Below are positions 6,781 to 12,909 of a stretch of DNA of 46,232 nucleotides, one piece after another (within the stretch, counting starts at the first letter, position 1; each line of letters begins with the position of its first letter). The translations under genes and the position numbers were made by a program. The stretch spans positions 1 to 46,232 of the forward strand of contig JAOPYH010000211.1 in assembly GCA_025964715.1 (NCBI GenBank), read 5' to 3'. Under the pieces are notes generated by a model. The model made no database searches and was not told where the DNA came from. It saw nothing but the letters and a program-made list of their open reading frames with translations. The stretch is from Streptosporangiaceae bacterium. Lineage in GTDB: Bacteria > Actinomycetota > Actinomycetes > Streptosporangiales > Streptosporangiaceae.

Positions 6781-7697
6781 GCTGGTTGAACCGATCCCCC
6801 GAGATGGAGCTCGATCCCCTAGCGAAGCGCCGAGAGCGCCGCCGCCACGGCCTGCACCTCATCGGCATCATCACCCTGATCTTCGTCTCCCGGGGCAGCT
6901 ACGACACCGTGGTCTGGGCTGGCGGGGACAAGCACTGGTCTCTGCTGTACCCGGTGATCGTGGACCTCCTGGTCGTCCTGGTCATGCCGGCCTCGACGGA
7001 CGGGACGCTGCCGAACACGGAGAAGTGGCCGATCCGCCGGCTCGCCCGCGCCACGACCGCCTCGGCGTTCGCCGCGATCGTGGCCTTCAACGCCCTGAAC
7101 TCCGTCATCGAGTCCATGCCCCTGGGCTGGGCTCCCCCGGACTGGGCCCGCCCGACCGTGGCGGTCGTGGCCGGTGTCGTCCCGGTCGTGCTGTACCTGA
7201 TGGGCCTTGCGCTGAACACCATGACGTCCGGCTGGGAGGCGGAGACGGAGTCCGACCGGATCGCCGCCGAGCAGAAGCGCCGCCAGGACCGCCTCGACGC
7301 CGCCGAGCAGGAGCGCCGTGACGAAGAGGACCGGGTGCGCAAGGCCCGGGAGAGGGCGGCGAAGAGGGCGGCGAACCCCGACGAATCGCCAGGCGAATCG
7401 CCACTCAATTCGCCACAGCCGGCGGCGGCGAATCGCAACGGCGCACCGGCGAATCCGCAGGTCAAGGGCCCGACCTTGACGGAGCAGATGCAGGACTACA
7501 TCCGCGAGCAGGTCGCCGCCGGGCGTGGCCACGAGCTGCAGCCGGCGGAGCTGCACGCCAGGTTCGGCGGCCACCGCTCCACCCCGGGCGTCGTCCTACG
7601 GCGCATGAGGGAGACCGGCGACTGCCCGCCAGCGGGCTCGGCCACGACAGAGGAAGAGCAGGCACCGCAGCTCTCCGTGGTGGGCGCACGAGGCTGA
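6777..7697 (+). CDS. DUF2637 membrane protein, SpdB-like
   Basis: A 306-aa protein with DUF2637 in its N-terminal half. About four hydrophobic segments lie near residues 26-42, 58-75, 88-105 and 122-142, followed by a highly charged coiled coil (about 150-200: EQKRRQDRLDAAEQERRDEEDR). A Ser/Pro/Ala/Asn-rich linker (DESPGESPLNSPQ) is encoded by a dispersed repeat. The C-terminus (LTEQMQDYIREQVAAGRG, PAELHARFGGHRSTPGVVLRRM) looks like a winged helix. DUF2637 proteins are frequent in actinomycete conjugative elements, where SpdB-type proteins support intramycelial spread. It is the last gene of the rightward operon. Confidence 0.85.
   Translation: MSWLNRSPEMELDPLAKRRERRRHGLHLIGIITLIFVSRGSYDTVVWAGGDKHWSLLYPVIVDLLVVLVMPASTDGTLPNTEKWPIRRLARATTASAFAAIVAFNALNSVIESMPLGWAPPDWARPTVAVVAGVVPVVLYLMGLALNTMTSGWEAETESDRIAAEQKRRQDRLDAAEQERRDEEDRVRKARERAAKRAANPDESPGESPLNSPQPAAANRNGAPANPQVKGPTLTEQMQDYIREQVAAGRGHELQPAELHARFGGHRSTPGVVLRRMRETGDCPPAGSATTEEEQAPQLSVVGARG
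7384..7450 (+). repeat. Dispersed GGCGAWTCGCC repeat, copy B
   Basis: Includes the unit GGCGAATCGCC (7392-7402) and a 31-nt segment (7419-7449) found exactly, in the same orientation, at 21116-21146. It lies inside the DUF2637 gene and encodes the SPGESP/PAAANRNGAP linker without disturbing the frame. Confidence 0.75.
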
Positions 7698-7714
7698 CCC
7701 CGGGCACACAAAAA

Positions 7715-7767
7715 AAGCCCCCTGGTCTCCCGGATCGCAGGATGCGATCCAGGAGGCCAGGGGGCTT
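7715..7767. terminator. Bidirectional rho-independent terminator
   Basis: A long hairpin whose outer arms pair AAGCCCCCTGGTCTCC with its complement (one G-T wobble) and whose inner arms are GGATCGCA/TGCGATCC. An A-run on the left gives a T-run for leftward transcripts, and TTCCTCGTT follows on the right. It separates the rightward early operon from the end of the leftward late region. The rest of 7768-7994 shows no gene. Confidence 0.85.
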
Positions 7768-7994
7768 CCTCGTTATTACAGCTAGGTCGACCATGCCACC
7801 CGAGGTCTTGGGGGGCGACGTGTGGGCGATCAGCCCGGTGCTTCACCAGGGGTGGGCGGGTCGGGGACGGTTGCCGGCACACAGTCTTGAACGGTGTTCG
7901 GCAAACCCGCAACCCCAAGAAGGCTAACGTTCACAGCTCGCTCTCACATTTCTCACATCTAAAACGTGACCGAAGCGCGGCCGGCGCAACCGCG

Positions 7995-8279
7995 CTAGCT
8001 CGACCGGCGCATCGGATGCTGTGGGCCGCTTGGCGCGCTGCCAGCGGGCGAGTCACGGAAGGGCGAGAGGACATCGAAGGCGATGTGTACCGCCAGCCAT
8101 GAACACCCCGCCGCGAACCCCGCCGCACCGACCGCACCCCACCTGCGGTGAGGGCTGATCCCCAACCAGTGCCGCAGCGCAACCGACAGGGTGGGCTGAG
8201 CCCTAGACCGCAGCGCGTCGACCTCGAGTACGGCGAACGTGGTCGCTGTACCGGCCGCCCACCACGCCCAGCGCCTCAC
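7995..8279 (-). CDS. Small membrane protein, holin candidate
   Basis: A 94-aa protein whose GTG start overlaps the endolysin stop (GTGA), so the two are coupled. It has two hydrophobic segments: residues about 4-18 (WAWWAAGTATTFAVLEV) and about 50-68 (GAVGAAGFAAGCSWLAVHIAF). The C-terminus is Ser/Pro-rich. Small double-span proteins beside the lysin gene are common in actinophages and often annotated as membrane proteins or holins. No diagnostic holin motif is present. It is the last gene of the late region; the nearby terminator at 7715-7767 follows about 230 nt later. Confidence 0.7.
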   Translation of the reverse strand: MRRWAWWAAGTATTFAVLEVDALRSRAQPTLSVALRHWLGISPHRRWGAVGAAGFAAGCSWLAVHIAFDVLSPFRDSPAGSAPSGPQHPMRRSS

Positions 8280-9355
8280 CTCTCCCACTCGATCCCCATG
8301 AACAGGCCGCCCGGGGCCGAGTAGCGGACCACCAGGAACGCGCAGAAGATCGGCAGCTCGACCTGCGGGAGGCTCTTGTTCCCGATGAGCGGCACGTTGC
8401 TGTACAGCTCGGACACCCGCCAGTCCTTGTGCTCGGGCCCGTCCGCGAACCAGAAGCAGCGGACGTAGTCGATCCACCCGGAGGGCTTCATCAGCCCTGC
8501 CTGGTCCGGGCCGTCCTGCGGAGTCACCTGGTGATCCGCCAGGGCGTCCACGCCGCCCGTCTTGCCGTACGCCCACCCGCAGGTGAGCGATGCAATCGAG
8601 CCCTTCCCGCGCCACCCATCAGGTACGGCGGGTACCAGCGCCGTCTTCTCCTCCGGGCCACGGGGCCAGCTCTGGACGTCAAGGTCCTGCCATCGGGAGC
8701 CGCCGGGCACATCCGCCGGCATCGGGGTCGGGTCGAACTTGAGCAGGGCCACGGCATCCTCCGAGCCTCGGCGGGGGGTGAGCTTCGGTAGAGGGCGGCG
8801 AAGCTCGTTGATGTCGCAAGCCACACCCGCCACAGAGGTACTGCCGGTGTTGCGCTGGTACACGTGCGCGGGACTGGACGGCGGGGGGTTCGAGCCGCAC
8901 ACCCAGAACGCGCTGGCGTGCCCGCCGGCGTGCGCGGGCTCGATCAGGTCACTGAAGCCATACGCACCGGTCCTGCCCAGCTCGAGCACCGAGGCGGCGC
9001 CGTCCAGGTAGGCCAGCACGGTCGGGATCTCGTCGGGGTGGAGGTGCTCATCGCAGGCCATGAAGATCAGGCCGTCGCGGGGGTAGCCGATCCAATCGGC
9101 ACCGGCGGCGGCGCGGCGCGCGTTGATGACCCCGCCGTCGTGACCGGAGAGCATGTCGTCGATGCTCACCTCGAAGACCAGTAGCACCTGGATGCCGGCC
9201 GCGATCAGGTCCCGGTACTCATCTGGGCGGATGTGCTTGGAGTGCAGCCCGTACGCCGGGCTGTCGACGTAGCGGATCACGTAGGAGTAGCCGGCGGCGC
9301 GAATGGCCGCGCCAGAGATGACACCAGCCGAGTAGTCCAGTCCGAGGACGGCCAC
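8276..9355 (-). CDS. Endolysin-like DUF1906 glycoside hydrolase
   Basis: A 359-aa protein. The GTG at 9355 is chosen because AGGAGG lies 6 nt upstream. Residues 1-200 match DUF1906 (Rv2525c-like glycoside hydrolase fold): VLGLDYSAGVISG at the start with the likely catalytic-side Asp, then YVIRYVDSPAYG, AAGIQVLLVFEVSIDD, GLIFMACDE, FWVCGSNPPPS and GVACDINEL. Such domains serve as phage lysins in actinophages. Residues about 205-359 form a separate Trp-rich region (WPRGPEEKTALVPAVPDGW) that may bind the wall. No signal peptide is present, so release would depend on a holin; candidates lie on both sides. Confidence 0.85.
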   Translation of the reverse strand: MAVLGLDYSAGVISGAAIRAAGYSYVIRYVDSPAYGLHSKHIRPDEYRDLIAAGIQVLLVFEVSIDDMLSGHDGGVINARRAAAGADWIGYPRDGLIFMACDEHLHPDEIPTVLAYLDGAASVLELGRTGAYGFSDLIEPAHAGGHASAFWVCGSNPPPSSPAHVYQRNTGSTSVAGVACDINELRRPLPKLTPRRGSEDAVALLKFDPTPMPADVPGGSRWQDLDVQSWPRGPEEKTALVPAVPDGWRGKGSIASLTCGWAYGKTGGVDALADHQVTPQDGPDQAGLMKPSGWIDYVRCFWFADGPEHKDWRVSELYSNVPLIGNKSLPQVELPIFCAFLVVRYSAPGGLFMGIEWER

Positions 9356-9373
9356 CGGGAACCTCCTAAGGGT

Positions 9374-9427
9374 GCGCGAGGCCCCGACCCGCCCGGGTAG
9401 CGACGGGTCGGGGCCGGGGCCTCGCGC
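9374..9427 (-). terminator. Strong hairpin upstream of the lysin
   Basis: Outer arms GCGCGAGGCCCC/GGGGCCTCGCGC and inner arms GACCCG/CGGGTC form a long stem. A second inverted repeat (9510-9518 with 9543-9551) lies just after the stop at 9555. Together they fill the 9356-9554 gap and may reduce read-through into the lysin gene. Confidence 0.6.
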
Positions 9428-9554
9428 GGTGCGGCCCGGTGCGCAGCCAGCCCTTTGTGGGGGGCGGCGACAGCTACCGGGCCAGTCGGATGAGGGGAGC
9501 ACGTGTTGGCCCGCTGGGCGCCAGTCCCTCTCCAGCCCAACACCCAGCGGGGTT

Positions 9555-10040
9555 CTAGTGGCTCGTGACCGAGCCTGCCGCGTCTGCGGCCCCGGCAGCT
9601 GCCAGCGACCCTGCCGACAGCTCCACGGGCTGTGCGGGCGGCGCGGGCGGCATGCTGGGCGGGATAGCGGAGAACGCCTGGGTCGGCGGCTGGTCCATCA
9701 GCGCCTGCACGAACGGCGGCGCCTGGATCGGCGCCGGAGCTGGAGCTGGCGCCGGAGCCGGGGGCGGGTCGTCGGCGTAGTGATGCTCCGGCTGCAGCTC
9801 AGTGGCCCACGTGTCCAGCGAGTCCGCCACCGGGGCCGACTGACCGGCCCTCACCGCGACGTTCGACAAGGACACCTTCGCCAGCGACAGCACCGCTGCT
9901 GTCCCCGCGCCGACCAGCGCGGCCCGCCAGTCGAAGGTCTGCAATGACACAGCCGTGCCACCAGCCGCGAAGCTGCCGGCCAGGGCCTGGATAAACGTCC
10001 ACGAGACCCGCTCGATCAGATCCAACAGCTTGGCGTTCAC
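9555..10040 (-). CDS. Holin-like protein with Pro/Ala-rich tail
   Basis: A 161-aa protein. Residues 1-65 (LLDLIERVSWTFIQALAGSFAAGG, DWRAALVGAGTAAVLSLAKVSLSNV) fit the layout of short phage holins seen in actinophages, with two hydrophobic helices separated by a turn. The rest is low-complexity: PPPAPAPAPAPAP near residues 92-104, then Pro/Ala/Ser-rich sequence to the end. The ATG is preceded by a GGAGT-type site. It sits between the collagen-like protein and the lysin. I favour holin function, but the long tail is unusual for a holin. Confidence 0.75.
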   Translation of the reverse strand: MNAKLLDLIERVSWTFIQALAGSFAAGGTAVSLQTFDWRAALVGAGTAAVLSLAKVSLSNVAVRAGQSAPVADSLDTWATELQPEHHYADDPPPAPAPAPAPAPIQAPPFVQALMDQPPTQAFSAIPPSMPPAPPAQPVELSAGSLAAAGAADAAGSVTSH

Positions 10041-10048
10041 GGTGACTC

Positions 10049-10924
10049 CTACTTGGTGGGGTGGCAGCCGTAGTGCGGGGTCGACCCGGGCACAGCGCCA
10101 GGCGGGTCAGGGGTGCAGGTGAATGCCTGGGGGCCAGCCAGGGGCCCGCCGTCCACACTGAACGTGAAGTCAGCCGGCGGTGAGCCGGGCGCACCTTCCT
10201 TGCCCCCCGGGATGGGCCCCAGGTCGTCGCTGGTGCCGTCCGAGTAGGTGATGACGAGGTGCCCGCTCGCGTTGCCGGCGGACCTCACTGAGCGCCCGGG
10301 AGGCCCGGCCAGCCCATCCTTGCCGGGTTGCCCCACGACCTGACCGACATCGCTGCTGTGCCCGTCCGAGTAGGCGAGCACCAGGTGCCCCCCGAACAGC
10401 GAGGACGAGACGATCGACACCCCCGACGCGCCAGCCAGCCCGCTCCCCCCGGCGACCTGCCCGACGTCATTCGTGGTGCCGTCAGAGAGCTGCACTACGA
10501 GGTGCCCGCCACGCATCGCGGTCGACACGATCCCCCGCCCGGCCACACCCGCCGCACCCGGCGCACCGTCCGCGCCGTTCCTGCCGTCCGCCGGGGCCGG
10601 GGCCCGAATCGGCATAGCCGGCGACACCGCCGGGACCCTCCCCAACGACTTGACCTGGTCAGCCAGTACTTGCGACTTCTGCGCGGCATCGTTCTGCTGG
10701 ACACGGACCGAGCTCAACGTGCCCTGCAGTGAATCCAGGTCGCCCTTTTGCTGGTCCACGGTGGCCCGGGACTCAAAGAATGCCCACCCCAAGGCGGCGA
10801 CGCACGCCACCATGAACACGGCCAGGGCAACCACTGCCCGGCGCCCGGCCGTGTCCACCGACTCATCCTGAGCCAGGCTGACCACAGCGTCCCGGGTTCG
10901 TTCATCGGTGTGGATAGGGGACAT
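10049..10924 (-). CDS. Membrane-anchored collagen-like protein
   Basis: A 291-aa protein starting at ATG 10924, with GGGAGG 6 nt upstream; a GTG one codon earlier is possible. One membrane span lies at about residues 28-50 (AVVALAVFMVACVAALGWAFF), followed by a coiled coil (about 52-95). Then come three cassettes with the pattern GGHLV-x(3)-SDG-x(3)-DVG, separated by collagen-type Gly-X-Y stretches (GADGAPGAAGVAG, GQPGKDGLAGPPG, GGKEGAPGSPP). The C-terminus has two cysteines (FTCTPD and YGCHP). Collagen-like repeats are common in phage fibres, but the transmembrane anchor suggests a lysis-stage or cell-surface protein here. Confidence 0.75.
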   Translation of the reverse strand: MSPIHTDERTRDAVVSLAQDESVDTAGRRAVVALAVFMVACVAALGWAFFESRATVDQQKGDLDSLQGTLSSVRVQQNDAAQKSQVLADQVKSLGRVPAVSPAMPIRAPAPADGRNGADGAPGAAGVAGRGIVSTAMRGGHLVVQLSDGTTNDVGQVAGGSGLAGASGVSIVSSSLFGGHLVLAYSDGHSSDVGQVVGQPGKDGLAGPPGRSVRSAGNASGHLVITYSDGTSDDLGPIPGGKEGAPGSPPADFTFSVDGGPLAGPQAFTCTPDPPGAVPGSTPHYGCHPTK

Positions 10925-11175
10925 CACGCGCCTCCCGCGTTGGGGCTGGAGTGCTCGTCGCCGTGGTGTTCAGTGACGTGCCGAATCTGTTCGGCGATCT
11001 CCAGTAGCTCCCTCAGATCTTCAGGATCGGTGGCGTGCAGCTCCACGGTTCGCTCGGCCGCACCCTTCTTCTCGCGCTTCAGCACCCGGTGCGACGTCAA
11101 CGCGAGCGCGAACACCCCCGTCAAGGCTCCGACCATGCTGGCCACAGCGGTGATCAATTGCGCCGCTTCAGTCAA
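10924..11175 (-). CDS. Small membrane protein, second holin candidate
   Basis: An 83-aa protein with a TTG start at 11175. A single strong membrane span at residues 5-28 (AQLITAVASMVGALTGVFALAL) is followed by a basic stretch (HRVLKREKKG) and an acidic helical tail (DPEDLRELLEIAEQI). The one-span plus charged-tail architecture is seen in some actinophage lysis proteins. Its stop overlaps the start of the collagen-like gene (TGATG-type overlap), so the two are co-translated. Which of the three small membrane proteins in this cluster is the true holin cannot be decided from sequence. Confidence 0.7.
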   Translation of the reverse strand: MTEAAQLITAVASMVGALTGVFALALTSHRVLKREKKGAAERTVELHATDPEDLRELLEIAEQIRHVTEHHGDEHSSPNAGGA

Positions 11176-11199
11176 CCGCCGGCCCCCTAGATTCGATGT

Positions 11200-11700
11200 T
11201 TACGGGGTAGGGGCGCCGCCCGGGGCCGTGAACGGCGCCGGCTCGGGGACGGGGTTCGGGATGGGCTGCAACACCACGTGCTGCCAGTCGATGTCGCCCA
11301 CGCACGCCCCCGTGTTGGGGTCACGGTTGGGCCAGTCGGTCGCGGCCACCCGGTAGTGCAGGTCGCCGATGGCGACCATCTCGAACACGCGCAGCGGCGA
11401 CGGGTGCGACCCGATGTGCAGCTCGTTGCCGTCCGTGTCGAACGCCTTGATTCGGGCCGGCGGCGCCCCGAACGACGGCCGCATCGCCGCGCCCAGCTGA
11501 ACCCGATGCATCGGCTCGGAGTGGATCATCAGCTCCGCGCGCGACCCGTCCGGCGCGACGTCAACCCCGACCAGGGTGTGCACATAGCTTTGATCGAGGC
11601 CGGGGAAACTGACCTGCTGTTGAAGCAGATCGGAGAAGCTCGTCGGGGTGAATCCGTTCTCCACCTGGGGGCGCAACACGATCCGAATCTCAGTGGCCAC
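11200..11700 (-). CDS. Hypothetical protein after the tail fibre genes
   Basis: A 166-aa soluble protein with a GTG start at 11700 and a GGAGA site upstream. It appears mostly beta-stranded (EIRIVLRPQVENGF, RAELMIHSEPMH, LHYRVAATDWPNR) and ends in a Pro-rich tail. Its beginning resembles a small structural or accessory tail protein. I do not recognise the family. It lies between the last jelly-roll-like fibre gene and the lysis cluster, in the same direction and with short spacing (about 19 nt upstream to the next gene). Confidence 0.7.
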   Translation of the reverse strand: MATEIRIVLRPQVENGFTPTSFSDLLQQQVSFPGLDQSYVHTLVGVDVAPDGSRAELMIHSEPMHRVQLGAAMRPSFGAPPARIKAFDTDGNELHIGSHPSPLRVFEMVAIGDLHYRVAATDWPNRDPNTGACVGDIDWQHVVLQPIPNPVPEPAPFTAPGGAPTP

Positions 11701-11719
11701 AGTCGTTCGTTCTCCGGAG

Positions 11720-12292
11720 CTAGTAGGGGGCTTTCCAGGCGGCGGACATCCAGACGCCGCCGTTGGTGACCGAGTCGGTGCTCAGCGCCGCCCCGGAGCT
11801 TTGGTAGTAGCCGCCGGCGATGGTCGCCCCGGGAGCGAGACGTTCGAGGAGATGCGCCTGGACGTACATGGCTCCGGAGGCCGCCATGGTGCGGTCCTGT
11901 TGGGCGGCCAGGTTCGTCGGGTAGGCGGTCCCATTCACAAAGATCATCGAGGAGTGCATTCCGGCGGCCCCGGACGCCCACGCGACCTGCAACGTGATGT
12001 CGTACCAGCCGCCTGTCTGCACGGTGATCATGGACGCGGCCGCGGATGCCCACATGCTGTCCGTGTTGGCCACGGTCGTGTCCCACGGGATCACCGTCGT
12101 GGTCGCGCTCGTCACCGACCGGTTGGTGGTCTGCTTGACCATCACCAGCGGTTTAGCGCTCGCCCCCGAGGCGGTGTTCTTCCCGGCCGCCAGCGTCGCC
12201 AACGTGTTGATGTTGTTGCCGATGTTGTTGAGGTCGGCCGCGTGCACCAGTACACCGTCCGCGAACTGGGTCAACCCTGTCATCGCGGGCAT
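11720..12292 (-). CDS. C1q/jelly-roll-like tail protein, copy 1
   Basis: A 190-aa protein with a GGAGG site 7 nt before the ATG. The N-terminus (FADGVLVHAADLNNIGNNINTL) is a short phage-type base. It leads into a beta-sandwich region with the pattern MWASAAASMITVQTGGWYDITLQVAWA, a long GSGAMYVQAHLLERLAPGA-like middle and a C-terminal WMSAAWKAPY. The same order of motifs occurs in the next gene upstream and in the last 215 residues of the PL7-like protein, so the three are paralogues. The fold resembles C1q/TNF-like receptor-binding domains; this is inferred from pattern only. Confidence 0.78.
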   Translation of the reverse strand: MPAMTGLTQFADGVLVHAADLNNIGNNINTLATLAAGKNTASGASAKPLVMVKQTTNRSVTSATTTVIPWDTTVANTDSMWASAAASMITVQTGGWYDITLQVAWASGAAGMHSSMIFVNGTAYPTNLAAQQDRTMAASGAMYVQAHLLERLAPGATIAGGYYQSSGAALSTDSVTNGGVWMSAAWKAPY

Positions 12293-12304
12293 CAGTCCAC
12301 CTCC

Positions 12305-12898
12305 TCAGTAGGGTGCCTCCCACACGGCGGTCAGGCTCGTGCCCCACGTGCCGTTCGTGAGCATGTTCAGCGCGGCCCCGCTGGTTTGCCACACCCCCAC
12401 GTAGAGGGCGGCGCCGGCGCCGAGGTGCTCGATTCCGGTCACGGTCTGGATGAACGCCCCCGAACCGGTGATGTTCTCCGAGGACGACGCGGTGACATTG
12501 GCCCAGTCCAGAATGCCGTTCAGAAACAGCTGGACGATCCGCTCGGACGTGGTGTTTGCGCCGGTGGCGCTGTCCCACCACACGTGCGCCATGACCCGAT
12601 ACCAACCCGGCGTGTTGATCACAATGTGGTCGGGAGCGAACGATGACCACATGCTGTCCGAGTCGTAGACCCGCGTCCCCCACTTGACGATCTCCAGGGT
12701 TCCGCCGGCCTGGTTAGCGATGGACTGAGCCGACGACAGCGTCACCCGGACCGCCGGCTTGAGCGACACACCGGACGCGGCCGTTTTCCCCGTGGTCAGC
12801 TGACACAGCGTGTCCACGTCGGTGGAGAGGGTGTTGAGATCGGCCTGGCGGACAATGCTGCCGTCCACGAACTGCGGGGGAACCATCATGTTCGACAA
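12305..12898 (-). CDS. C1q/jelly-roll-like tail protein, copy 2
   Basis: A 197-aa paralogue of the gene just downstream. A TTG start at 12898 is supported by GGAGG 7 nt upstream; ATG codons follow shortly. Shared motifs are FVDGSIVRQADLNTLSTDVDTL at the start, DSDSMWSSFAPDHIVINTPGW in the middle, GAFIQTVTGIEHLGAGAALY, and a C-terminal LTAVWEAPY. The first 30 residues form the common base and the rest a beta-sandwich. Together with its neighbours it probably makes a trimeric receptor-binding tip or a set of alternative tips; stoichiometry cannot be told from sequence. Confidence 0.78.
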   Translation of the reverse strand: MSNMMVPPQFVDGSIVRQADLNTLSTDVDTLCQLTTGKTAASGVSLKPAVRVTLSSAQSIANQAGGTLEIVKWGTRVYDSDSMWSSFAPDHIVINTPGWYRVMAHVWWDSATGANTTSERIVQLFLNGILDWANVTASSSENITGSGAFIQTVTGIEHLGAGAALYVGVWQTSGAALNMLTNGTWGTSLTAVWEAPY

Positions 12899-12909
12899 CG
12901 ACCCGCCTC

